Origin: Sphingomonas liriopis
GTDB lineage: Bacteria; Pseudomonadota; Alphaproteobacteria; Sphingomonadales; Sphingomonadaceae
Assembly (NCBI RefSeq): GCF_024211255.1
Contig: NZ_JAMLDY010000010.1
Span: forward strand, 96,986-160,985
Reading direction: 5' to 3'
Length of the DNA: 64,000 nt
Shown here: positions 57,329 through 64,000 of the stretch, one piece after another
How positions within the stretch are numbered: position 1 is the first letter of the stretch
Layout: every line of letters starts with the position of its first letter
The notes under the pieces: generated by a model
Seen by the model: the letters and a program-made list of their open reading frames with translations, nothing else
Database searches by the model: none
What the model was told of the DNA's origin: nothing
Program-made: the position numbers and the translations under genes

Positions 57329-57373
57329 GTCCGCTCCCATGGTTGCCCGCGCAGACCTACCCCGGCGCGCGAA

Positions 57374-57412
57374 CAAAAGAAAAGGGCCGCCGCTCCGAAG
57401 AGCGACGGCCCC
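57374..57412 (-). terminator. Rho-independent terminator of degP
   Basis: On the minus strand GGGGCCGTCGCT-CTTCGG-AGCGGCGGCCC forms a strong stem followed by TTTTCTTTTG, 25 bases after the degP stop. Confidence 0.92.
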
Positions 57413-57436
57413 GTCCCGCTTCTCAGGCGAAGCGGC

Positions 57437-58999
57437 TTACTTGATCTTCACCGGCAGGAACGCCGGGTTGCCGCGGCCGCGCTGGACGAGCAGCAGCACC
57501 TGCGGACGCCCCGCCGCCTTCGCCTGCGCGACGAGGCGGGCGTAATCGGCCGCGGTTCGCACCGGCACGCCGTTGACCGCGGTGATGACGTCGGTGCGCT
57601 TCAGCTTGCCGGCCGCATCGCTCGACGCATCGACCGTCGCGATGACGACGCCCTGTACGCTGCTGTCGACGCCGATCGCGCGACTAATACCCGGCGTCAG
57701 CGCCTGTACGGTGATGCCCAGCGGCGCGGTGCTCGATGCGGGCACCGACGACGTATCGTCATCGCCTTGGTCGTCATCGCCGCCGCCATTGGGGCCGAAG
57801 CCACCGCTGTCGTCCTGCCCCTGCAGGATCTTGCCGAGCTGATCCTCGGGCGGACGCGTCGCGACCGCGATGCTGACGCTGGCCGGCTGGCCGGCGCGCA
57901 ACACGTCGAAGCGCGCGGTGGTGCCGGGCTTGAGGTTGGAGACGAGATAGGTCAGCGACTGCTCGCGCGTCACCGCCTGCCCGTTGATCCGGGTGACGAC
58001 ATCACCGGCACGCAGGCCGCCCTTCGCCGCCGGGCCGGTCGGCTCGACCTTGGCGATCAGCTCGCCGGCATTCTTGGCGATGCCGAGCGCGGCGGCCGCA
58101 TCGTCGTCGACGGTGCCGCCGATCGTCACGCCGATATAGCCGCGGCTGATCTTGCCGCCCGTCCGGAACGTCTCGATGATCGGCTTGGCCACCGCCGCCG
58201 GAATCGCGAAGCCGATGCCAATGTTGCCGCCCGACTGGCTGAAAATCTGGCTGTTGACGCCGATCACGTTGCCGTTGAGGTCGAACATCGGCCCGCCCGA
58301 ATTGCCCTGGTTGATCGAGGCGTCGGTCTGGATGAAGCGATCATAGGCGCCGCCCTGCCCGGTGACGCGGTTGATCGCCGAGATGATGCCCGCGGTGACC
58401 GTGCCGCCGAGGCCGAACGGCTCGCCGATCGCCACCACCCAGTCGCCGACCCGCGACTGCGCGGAATCGCCCCATTTCACGAACGGCAGGCCCGCCGCGT
58501 CGATCTTGAGCAGCGCCAGGTCGGAGGCGGTGTCCTGCCCGATGACCTTGGCGGTATATTCCTTGTTGTTCGACAGCGTCACGGTGATCGAATTGACCGT
58601 CGCGCCACGTGCGCCGGGGCTGATGACGTGCGCGTTGGTGACGACATAGCCGTCGGGCGAGATCAGGAAGCCCGACCCCAGCGAGGCGCCCTCGCGCTTC
58701 ACCGGTGCGCCGCCCTGACCGCCACCCATGCCGCCGAACAGCTCGCCGAACGGGGTGCCCGAGAAGGGGTTGGCGGGCTGTTGCTGGACGATCGTCTGCT
58801 TGGTCGAGATGTTGACGACCGCGGGCTGCAGCTTGGCGACCATGTCGGCGAAGCTCATCGGCGCGCCGGCGCGCGGCACCGACGCCTGGATCGCGCCCGG
58901 TTCGTTCTGGGCCACCTGGGCGGTGCTCGGCTGGAGCGCGAGCGTGGCGGTCGCGCCGCCGAGGAGAAGCGCACTGGTAATGGCGTAGGCGTAGCGCAC
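57437..58999 (-). CDS. degP: Periplasmic serine protease DegP/HtrA
   Basis: Periplasmic protease-chaperone that handles misfolded envelope proteins. The 520-residue precursor has a signal (ITSALLLGGATATLALQP), the trypsin-like domain with catalytic His124 (YVVTNAHVIS), Asp160 (QDTASDLALLK) and Ser234 (NQGNSGGPM), and two PDZ domains (SRGYIGVTIGG, then APLGITVQALTPGIS). An acidic linker (GGGDDDQGDDDTSS) separates the PDZ domains. It is placed after hflK-hflC on the same strand with a 116-base gap. Confidence 0.96.
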   Translation of the reverse strand: MRYAYAITSALLLGGATATLALQPSTAQVAQNEPGAIQASVPRAGAPMSFADMVAKLQPAVVNISTKQTIVQQQPANPFSGTPFGELFGGMGGGQGGAPVKREGASLGSGFLISPDGYVVTNAHVISPGARGATVNSITVTLSNNKEYTAKVIGQDTASDLALLKIDAAGLPFVKWGDSAQSRVGDWVVAIGEPFGLGGTVTAGIISAINRVTGQGGAYDRFIQTDASINQGNSGGPMFDLNGNVIGVNSQIFSQSGGNIGIGFAIPAAVAKPIIETFRTGGKISRGYIGVTIGGTVDDDAAAALGIAKNAGELIAKVEPTGPAAKGGLRAGDVVTRINGQAVTREQSLTYLVSNLKPGTTARFDVLRAGQPASVSIAVATRPPEDQLGKILQGQDDSGGFGPNGGGDDDQGDDDTSSVPASSTAPLGITVQALTPGISRAIGVDSSVQGVVIATVDASSDAAGKLKRTDVITAVNGVPVRTAADYARLVAQAKAAGRPQVLLLVQRGRGNPAFLPVKIK

Positions 59000-59115
59000 T
59001 AGGGGAGATTCCTCTTATTGAAGGGCATCCGGAATTGGGGCCTGATTGGCCCCGAACGCCTGAACGCCGCTTGAATGTTCATCGCCCCGACAGTTGGGGT
59101 GTCAGCAAGTGCCGA

Positions 59116-59991
59116 TCAACGCCCCCGCCCTTCGAACTCGCGCAGGTAGCTGTTGTTGGGCGATAGGATGATCGACGTCGACCCAGAAGGCGCCGCCCCG
59201 CCGTCCGCACCGAAGGTGTGACGATAGGACTGCATCGCGCGGTAGAAATCGTAGAAATCCGAGTCCTTGGTGAAGCTTTGCGCATAGATCTGCGCGGAAC
59301 GCGCGTCGGCCTCGCCGCGGATGATCTGCGCTTCCTTCTGCCCCTCGGCACGGATCGTCGTCGCCTGCTGCTGGCGCGCGGTCGCCATGCGGGCGAGCGC
59401 ACGGTCGAGCGGGCTGCCGTCCGGCAGATCGGCGTGCTTGATCCGCACGTCGACGATCTGCACGCCGTACTGGCTGGCGAGCCGCTGCATGCGGGTCTGG
59501 ATATTGTCCATCACCTGATCGCGCTCCGGACTGAGCAGGGTGGCGAACGGCTGGTTGCCGAGCTCGTTGCGGATCGAGCTGCCGAGCAGCGGCCGCAGCG
59601 CCTCGGTGATCGCGGTTTCGGTCTGCGAGGTGCTGCCGGTCGCGTTCACCGCCTTCAGCGGATCGATGATGCGGAAACGCGCATAGGCGTCGACCTCCAG
59701 CCGCAGCTGGTCGGACGAGAGCACCTGCTGGTTGTCGTAATCGACGTCGAGCACGCGCTTGTTGAGCCAGACCAGCCGGTCGACGAACGGGATGCGCAGG
59801 ATCGGCCCTGCGCCCGTCCGCCCGAACTGTTCGCCCGGCTTCCACGCGTTGACCGTACGCACCGGCTGTTCGAAGCGCAGGATCACCGCCTGCTGCGTCT
59901 CGGGCACAATGGTGACCGTCGCGGCGAGCAGGATGACGAAGACCAGCGCGGCCATGCCGAGCGCGATCGGGTGACGCCACAGGCCGCTCAC
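59116..59991 (-). CDS. hflC: Protease modulator HflC
   Basis: Membrane-anchored SPFH/prohibitin protein that partners HflK and regulates FtsH. The 291-residue protein has an N-terminal anchor (PIALGMAALVFVILLAATVT), the SPFH domain (VPETQQAVILRFEQPVRTVN), and the long helix region QQQATTIRAEGQKEAQIIRG. Length is slightly short but normal for alphaproteobacteria. Its start overlaps the hflK stop by 4 bases. Confidence 0.95.
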   Translation of the reverse strand: MSGLWRHPIALGMAALVFVILLAATVTIVPETQQAVILRFEQPVRTVNAWKPGEQFGRTGAGPILRIPFVDRLVWLNKRVLDVDYDNQQVLSSDQLRLEVDAYARFRIIDPLKAVNATGSTSQTETAITEALRPLLGSSIRNELGNQPFATLLSPERDQVMDNIQTRMQRLASQYGVQIVDVRIKHADLPDGSPLDRALARMATARQQQATTIRAEGQKEAQIIRGEADARSAQIYAQSFTKDSDFYDFYRAMQSYRHTFGADGGAAPSGSTSIILSPNNSYLREFEGRGR

Positions 59992-61106
59992 TGGCCGCCT
60001 CCCGTCGTCACCACGGGCTGGGCGGGTTGCGCCGGTTGCGCGGGCGTCGCATCGGGCAGCCGCCGCGCATTGCCCATCGGCAGATAGGGGACGACGCCCG
60101 TCGGCTCGACGATCGTCTTGTCAGACTTGGCCAGCACGGCCTCCATGGTCTCGTAATACATGCGGCGCCGCGTCACTTCGGGGGCGAGGCGATACTGTTC
60201 GTACACCTTGTCGAACTGCGACGCCTCGCCCTCGGCGCGGGCGACGACCTGCTTGGCATAGGATTGCGCCTGGTTGCGCGCGCCCTGCGCATCCTGCTGC
60301 GCGGCGGTCACGTCCTTGAACGCGTCGTTGACGCGTGCGGGCGGATCGGCCTGCTTGATGCCGACGCCGACGACGACGATGCCCGACTTATAGTCGTCGA
60401 GCACCTTCTGCATCCGCTCCTGCACCTGGTTCTCGATCCCCGCGCGGCCCGGCCCCAGGGCCGAATCGAGCGTCACGTTCGCCACCACCTCGCGCATCGC
60501 GCTCTCCGCGGTGGCGCGCACCGTCTCGCGCGGGCGATCGATCTGGAACACGTAATTCTGTGGGCTCGAGATCTTCCAGCGCACCGCATAGGCGAGGTCG
60601 ATGATGTTCTGGTCGCGGGTCAGCATCAGGTTTTCGGTGCCGGACTCGGGAAAGTTCTCGATGCGGATGTTCTGGACGTCGACCTTGACGACGCGCGCGA
60701 TCGGCGCGGGCAGCGTCATCGCGATGCCGGGATCGAGCGTCCCCGAATAGCGGCCCAGATAGGTGACGACGCCGCGTTCCTGCGGCGCGATCGGGTGGAT
60801 CGAGGTGTAGAGCACCCAGACGAGCAGGATGATCCCCGCCCCGATCAGCCACAGCGCACGCGCATTGGGCGCGCCCGGCAGGCCGTTGAAGCCGCCGCCC
60901 CCGCCACCGCCGCCGCCGCGCGCCTTGTTGAGGAAATCGTCGAGCGCGGTCGGCTTGGCGCCGGGCTTGCGCCCGCCCGGCGGCAGCGACCAGGGATTGC
61001 GCGGGCCGCCGGCGCCGGGCGTGTCGTCGCCCTGCCCCCAGGGGCCCTTCGGCGTTTCGGTGGCGAGAATGGGTGGGCGCCCCTCGTGGCCCGGCATGAT
61101 CGTCAT
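59988..61106 (-). CDS. hflK: FtsH protease activity modulator HflK
   Basis: Partner of HflC. The 372-residue protein has an N-terminal cytoplasmic Gly/Pro-rich part with a run of nine Gly (residues about 63-72), the membrane anchor LIGAGIILLVWVLYTSIHP, the SPFH domain (IAPQERGVVTYLGRYSGTL, then RDQNIIDLAYAVRWKI), and the helix region AYAKQVVARAEGEASQFDKV. The start at 61106 begins MTIMPGHEGRPPIL. The longer upstream frame covers the mrp antisense and was rejected. Confidence 0.95.
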   Translation of the reverse strand: MTIMPGHEGRPPILATETPKGPWGQGDDTPGAGGPRNPWSLPPGGRKPGAKPTALDDFLNKARGGGGGGGGGFNGLPGAPNARALWLIGAGIILLVWVLYTSIHPIAPQERGVVTYLGRYSGTLDPGIAMTLPAPIARVVKVDVQNIRIENFPESGTENLMLTRDQNIIDLAYAVRWKISSPQNYVFQIDRPRETVRATAESAMREVVANVTLDSALGPGRAGIENQVQERMQKVLDDYKSGIVVVGVGIKQADPPARVNDAFKDVTAAQQDAQGARNQAQSYAKQVVARAEGEASQFDKVYEQYRLAPEVTRRRMYYETMEAVLAKSDKTIVEPTGVVPYLPMGNARRLPDATPAQPAQPAQPVVTTGGGQ

Positions 61107-61176
61107 GACCCTCTTATAGGAGGGCGTTCGCGGAAAAACAGTGGCAAGCCGCCGCCGCGGCCCTATCTCGCGCACC

Positions 61177-62130
61177 ATGAAACAAGACGTCACGATCGAG
61201 CACGTCCGCGCCGTCGCGGGAGACCGCGCGACGCTGCGCTTCGAAGGGGACCGCGCGGGCATCGTCCTCGACGCCACCGGCCTGTCGGCGCGCGAGCGCG
61301 ACGCGCTGGAGGCGGCGGTGCGCGCCGCCGCGAGCGCCAGCTGGCCCGGCGAGCTGCGCGTCGTCGTCACCGCCGAACGGACGCAGCGCCGGCTGATCGC
61401 GGTGGCGAGCGGCAAGGGCGGCGTCGGCAAATCGACGCTCGCCGCCAATCTCGCCATCGGGCTGAAGGCGCGCGGGCGGCGCGTCGGGCTGGTCGATGCC
61501 GACATCTACGGCCCCTCGCAACCGCGGCTGATGGCGGCGGAGGACCAGCGGCCGACCGCGAAGGACAAGGTGCTCGACCCCGTCCCCACCCCTTTTGGCG
61601 TGCCGATGCTGTCGATGGGCCAGCTGGTCGCGCCCGGCCGTGCGCTCGCCTGGCGCGGGCCGATGGTCGCGGGCGCGCTGACCCAGCTGGTCGAGGCGGA
61701 CTGGGGCGCGACCGATACTTTGGTGCTCGACCTCCCCCCTGGTACCGGCGACGTGCAGCTGACGATGGTGCAGAAGCACAAGCCGGCGGGCGCGGTCATC
61801 GTCTCGACGCCGCAGGATCTCGCGCTGATCGATGCGACCCGCGCGATCGACCTGTTCGACAAGGCGGGCATCCCGATCATCGGCATCGTCGAGAACATGG
61901 CGGGCTACATCTGTCCGCATTGCGGCGAGGTCTCCGATCCGTTCGGCACCGGCGGCGCGCAGGCGACGGCGGAGCGACTGGGCCTGCCCTTCCTCGGCCG
62001 CGTGCCGCTGGCGATCGGCATCCGCACCGCGTCCGACGCGGGCCAGCCACCGGCGGCGGGGAACGGCGCCGATGGCGCGGCGTTCCACGCGATAGCGGGG
62101 CTGGTAGACGACTGGCTGACCGCGCACTGA
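61177..62130 (+). CDS. mrp: Mrp/NBP35-type P-loop ATPase (Fe-S cluster carrier)
   Basis: A 317-residue ATPase that carries Fe-S clusters to apo-proteins. The N-terminal MIP18-like segment (residues about 1-65) is followed by the deviant Walker A VASGKGGVGKSTLAANLA (Lys85), switch I LVDADIYGPSQPRLM and the cluster-binding CxxC (ICPHCGE). Start at 61177 (MKQDVTIEHVRAV) is preferred; a GTG at 61141 is possible. It is divergent from hflK and 11 bases before the CoA-binding gene. Confidence 0.95.
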   Translation: MKQDVTIEHVRAVAGDRATLRFEGDRAGIVLDATGLSARERDALEAAVRAAASASWPGELRVVVTAERTQRRLIAVASGKGGVGKSTLAANLAIGLKARGRRVGLVDADIYGPSQPRLMAAEDQRPTAKDKVLDPVPTPFGVPMLSMGQLVAPGRALAWRGPMVAGALTQLVEADWGATDTLVLDLPPGTGDVQLTMVQKHKPAGAVIVSTPQDLALIDATRAIDLFDKAGIPIIGIVENMAGYICPHCGEVSDPFGTGGAQATAERLGLPFLGRVPLAIGIRTASDAGQPPAAGNGADGAAFHAIAGLVDDWLTAH

Positions 62131-62141
62131 GGAGAGAGCCG

Positions 62142-62573
62142 ATGCCGCTGACCGACGATGCCGCCATCAAGGCGCTGCTGGAAGGCGCGCGGACGATCGC
62201 GCTGGTCGGTGCGTCCGATCGCCCCAGCCGCCCCTCCTATGGCGTGATGGCGGCGCTGCAGCGCCACGGCTATCGCGTCATCCCGGTCAATCCGCAGATC
62301 ACCGGCGAGCATGTCCATGGCGAATTCGTCTTCCGCGACCTGCATCAGCTGGGCGACCCCATCGACATCGTCGACATCTTCCGCCGGTCCGATGCCGTCG
62401 GCGCGGTGGTGGACGAGGCGATCGCGATCGGTGCCAAGGCGGTGTGGATGCAATTGGGCGTGATCGACCACGACGCCGCCGCGCGCGCCGAAGCGGCGGG
62501 ATTGCAGGTGGTGATGGACCGCTGTCCAGCGATCGACATCCCGCGGCTGGGCGTGGCGCCCGTTGGCGCTTGA
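62142..62573 (+). CDS. CoA-binding domain protein (YccU-like)
   Basis: A 143-residue Rossmann-fold CoA-binding protein. The motif TIALVGASDRPSRPSYGV is the nucleotide/CoA-binding loop, followed by VIPVNPQITGEHVHGE and VVDEAIAIGAKAVWMQLGV, then VMDRCPAIDIPRL. The family is small, widespread and of unknown physiological role. It has a GGAGAGAG ribosome-binding site and follows mrp closely, so the two may be one transcript. Confidence 0.93.
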   Translation: MPLTDDAAIKALLEGARTIALVGASDRPSRPSYGVMAALQRHGYRVIPVNPQITGEHVHGEFVFRDLHQLGDPIDIVDIFRRSDAVGAVVDEAIAIGAKAVWMQLGVIDHDAAARAEAAGLQVVMDRCPAIDIPRLGVAPVGA

Positions 62574-62649
62574 TCTCCACGTCGGTCTGACGGAGACTTA
62601 TCGCGGCCGGCGCGTTTTTTGGGTGGCCCTGTTGTCGGAGTACGGTCCC

Positions 62650-62940
62650 ATGTTCGCGTTGCTGTTGCTGATCCCGTCCGCCGCCAGCGACGACATCGCG
62701 GGTTTCCGCCTGCCCCCCGCACCGGTGACCGTCTCGCGCATCGTCGTGCCCTGCGTCGGCGACGATTGCGCCGCGGCGACCCGCAAGGAGGATTATCGCA
62801 TCCCCCTCGAGCGCGATTCGCTGGCGCGAACGTCGAAGGAGCGCGCCTTCGCCGCCGATGGCCAGCAATGCGGGCTGGTCGGCGACAAATATTGCACCAG
62901 CCGCGGGCGCAAGATCTTCAGTACGGATTTCAGCGAATGA
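62650..62940 (+). CDS. Small exported Cys-containing protein (triplet, gene 1)
   Basis: A 96-residue exported protein. The signal region MFALLLLIPSAASDDIAGF ends near the Ala-Ser; then VSRIVVPCVGDDCAAATRKE is followed by YRIPLERDSLARTSKERAF and QQCGLVGDKYC. Four cysteines could form two disulfides. It is the first of three overlapping genes. The start at 62650 is the one with a signal-like sequence; the longer frame is not. Function unknown. Confidence 0.72.
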   Translation: MFALLLLIPSAASDDIAGFRLPPAPVTVSRIVVPCVGDDCAAATRKEDYRIPLERDSLARTSKERAFAADGQQCGLVGDKYCTSRGRKIFSTDFSE

Positions 62941-63287
62941 TCTGGTTGCTGCTGGCGATGGCGCCGGCGGGCGACGAGGCCGCAACGCTGCTCGCGACAT
63001 CACGCGCGCTGATCGCGGGGGAGCGGTGCCGGCCCGACCCGAACACCACCGACATCACCGTCTGCGGCCGTCGCCGCGCCGACCGGTTCCGCGTCCCCTT
63101 CGTCGTCCACGACGCGGGCGATCCGCGCTACGAGGCGGTGGCGGTCGAGCGCGACCGGTTGCTCCACCGCACCAATCCGGTGCAGGATTTGAGCCCGTTC
63201 CTCGTCGGCGGCGGCATGGCCGGCGTCACGATGAGCAGCCGCACCGGGCTGACCGGCACGACGACCGACCGGAGCCTCGCGCCATGA
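62937..63287 (+). CDS. Small exported Cys-containing protein (triplet, gene 2)
   Basis: A 116-residue exported protein: signal-like MIWLLLAMAPAG, then the motif CRPDPNTTDITVCGRRRADR followed by FRVPF. The same C-x(n)-DI(T/V)VC pattern occurs in the next gene. A Gly/Thr-rich C-terminus follows. Start overlaps the previous stop (ATGA) and its stop overlaps the next start. Function unknown. Confidence 0.75.
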   Translation: MIWLLLAMAPAGDEAATLLATSRALIAGERCRPDPNTTDITVCGRRRADRFRVPFVVHDAGDPRYEAVAVERDRLLHRTNPVQDLSPFLVGGGMAGVTMSSRTGLTGTTTDRSLAP

Positions 63288-63724
63288 TCCTGCTGGCGCT
63301 CGCCCTGCAGGCCGCGGCGGCGGAGCCGGCCGCACCGAAGCCGGCCGACATGCCGCAACGCTTCTCGATCCTCGCGCCCCAGTCCTGCGCCCCGGCGACG
63401 GACAAGGCGGACATCGTCGTCTGCGCCGACGGCAAGTCGTCGCAGGCGCTGCCGCTGCCCGACGAGGCGGGCCCGCCCGCCGGCCGCGGCGCCAATCGCG
63501 AGCTGTCGGCGGCCAAGGTGCTGGCGCTCGAGGGCACGCCCTGCGCGGCGACGCAAAGGGGCTGTACGGTGGGGTTCGGCCCGCCGATCATGCCGCTGGT
63601 CGGCGCGCTGGTGGGGGCGGCCAAGTCCGCCTTCGCGAAGAAGCCCGACAAGCGCGGCCGGGTGGCGATTTCGCTCGACGACGTGCCGCAGACGGCAGCG
63701 GTCGCGCCGGTGGCGAAACCCTGA
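63284..63724 (+). CDS. Small exported Cys-containing protein (triplet, gene 3)
   Basis: A 146-residue exported protein with a short signal (MILLALALQAAAAEP) and the motif CAPATDKADIVVCADGKSSQ followed by ALPLP, clearly related to gene 2. A second pair of cysteines (GTPCAATQRGCTVGFG) and a Pro/Val-rich C-terminus follow. The start overlaps the gene 2 stop by 4 bases. Function unknown. Confidence 0.75.
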   Translation: MILLALALQAAAAEPAAPKPADMPQRFSILAPQSCAPATDKADIVVCADGKSSQALPLPDEAGPPAGRGANRELSAAKVLALEGTPCAATQRGCTVGFGPPIMPLVGALVGAAKSAFAKKPDKRGRVAISLDDVPQTAAVAPVAKP

Positions 63725-63762
63725 CCGGCACGACGTCGCGCTACCAGAACACAATGACTTCG

Positions 63763-63837
63763 GTTCGACCGTCTCCCTGAGCCTGTCGAACGGCCTGATT
63801 CTCACCTGTGCTTCGACAGGCCCAGCACGAACGGGCC
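63763..63837. repeat. REP2 palindromic element, copy 4
   Basis: Arms TTCGACCGTCTCCCTGAGCC (with TGTCGAA following) and CTTCGACAGGCCCAGCACGA. It lies just after the last exported-protein gene and 50 bases before the REP1 fragment. Confidence 0.85.
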
Positions 63838-63883
63838 AGTTGGAGTCATCGGGCTCTAGCCCGAACGCCTCCCCCATTCCTTC

Positions 63884-63904
63884 GTCACCCCGGACTTGTT
63901 CCGG
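63884..63904. repeat. REP1 left-arm fragment (copy G), cut by an insertion
   Basis: The first 21 bases of a REP1 arm (GTCACCCCGGACTTGTTCCG then G) are present. After position 63904 the sequence departs from every other copy and becomes AT-rich. The missing part of the arm and the opposite arm may lie beyond the window, on the far side of the inserted element. Confidence 0.88.
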
Positions 63905-64000
63905 CAACTGTGTAATTGTGGTTATTGGACGAAGGGTGTCTGGTTTCGAATGATGGCATTGAGGATGGTGAGGAGTTTGCGTGCGACGGCGATGAGGACG
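63905..64000 (-). mobile_element. IS110-family insertion sequence, right end (continues past the window)
   Basis: From 63905 the composition drops in GC and encodes an IS110-type transposase C-terminus on the minus strand. The end of the element falls about 17 bases after the transposase stop, exactly where the REP1 match breaks. IS110 elements lack long terminal inverted repeats, which agrees with what is seen. The rest of the element is outside. Confidence 0.82.
63922..64000 (-). CDS. IS110-family transposase, C-terminal end only
   Basis: The last 25 residues are visible: VLIAVARKLLTILNAIIRNQ then TPFVQ and stop. The pattern IAVARKLLTILNAIIR is a hallmark of the C-terminus of IS110/IS116/IS902 (DEDD) transposases. 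The N-terminal RuvC-like domain and the serine active site lie beyond the window. In this family a noncoding end of the element encodes a bridge RNA that selects the target, by established knowledge; that end is not visible here. Confidence 0.85.
   Translation of the reverse strand, partial: VLIAVARKLLTILNAIIRNQTPFVQ

Noticed and set aside
55550..59002. A 1150-codon open frame on the plus strand across the HerA-like and degP genes
   Set aside because: It runs antisense through two well-supported genes, crosses REP4, and has the Arg/Asp/Gly-rich composition of a shadow frame.
59010..59095. GGGGCC-TGATT-GGCCCC palindrome between hflC and degP as a terminator
   Set aside because: There is a stem but no T-run on the minus strand. 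It may be a weak attenuator, but evidence is insufficient.

Overview
The window is a GC-rich chromosomal segment of an alphaproteobacterium, most likely Sphingomonas or a close sphingomonad. This rests on gene content and arrangement (a Caulobacter-type cpa/tad pilus locus, a short form of Gnd, NodT-type efflux outer-membrane factor, several small sphingomonad-style secreted proteins) and on the many dispersed palindromic repeats. No database search was run. There is no rRNA, tRNA or CRISPR array. Genes are densely packed, with many 4-base ATGA start/stop overlaps.

Layout, left to right. 1-2.5 kb: the 5' part of gcvT (minus strand) behind a tandem glycine riboswitch, then small hypothetical genes and a lipoprotein. 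2.6-5.2 kb: ispH, thrB and rnhA. 5.4-7.9 kb: a DUF1508 protein, an FAD oxidoreductase and a hydrolase. 7.9-15.0 kb: a Flp/Tad pilus operon (cpaA-B-C-D-E, tadB, tadC) that lacks the cpaF/tadA ATPase and any pilin gene. 15.3-19.7 kb: a ThDP enzyme, small proteins, CsbD and a fused ThiS-ThiG. 20-22.9 kb: aroQ, accB, accC and an ArsC-like protein. 23.2-25.4 kb: a nitrogen cluster with a likely sigma-54 promoter, glnB, an unknown 112-residue gene and glnA. 25.6-32.3 kb: a pentose-phosphate block (rpiA, tkt, tal, gnd) coupled to two HAD phosphatases. 32.5-38.7 kb: a complete tripartite RND efflux operon.

38.7-44.1 kb is a patch of poorly characterised genes, including a membrane-anchored LuxR-type HTH protein and a winged-helix/membrane-protein pair, followed by an L,D-transpeptidase and a stand-alone GAF protein. 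44.2-46.9 kb: acnA. 47-54 kb: a DUF2141 protein, mtnP with an amino-acid permease, xth, erpA, an M23 peptidase and a 2-oxoglutarate/Fe(II)-type oxygenase. 54-62.6 kb: an M20 amidohydrolase, a HerA-like ATPase, DegP/HtrA with HflK/HflC (envelope protein quality control), an Mrp-type Fe-S ATPase and a CoA-binding protein. 62.6-63.7 kb: three overlapping genes for small exported Cys-containing proteins.

Several repeat families punctuate the gene borders. The most frequent (called REP1 here) is a pair of inverted hairpins. At the right edge a REP1 copy stops mid-hairpin and is followed by AT-richer DNA encoding, on the minus strand, the C-terminus of an IS110-family transposase. This looks like an IS110 element inserted into a palindromic repeat, and it is the most interesting observation in the window.
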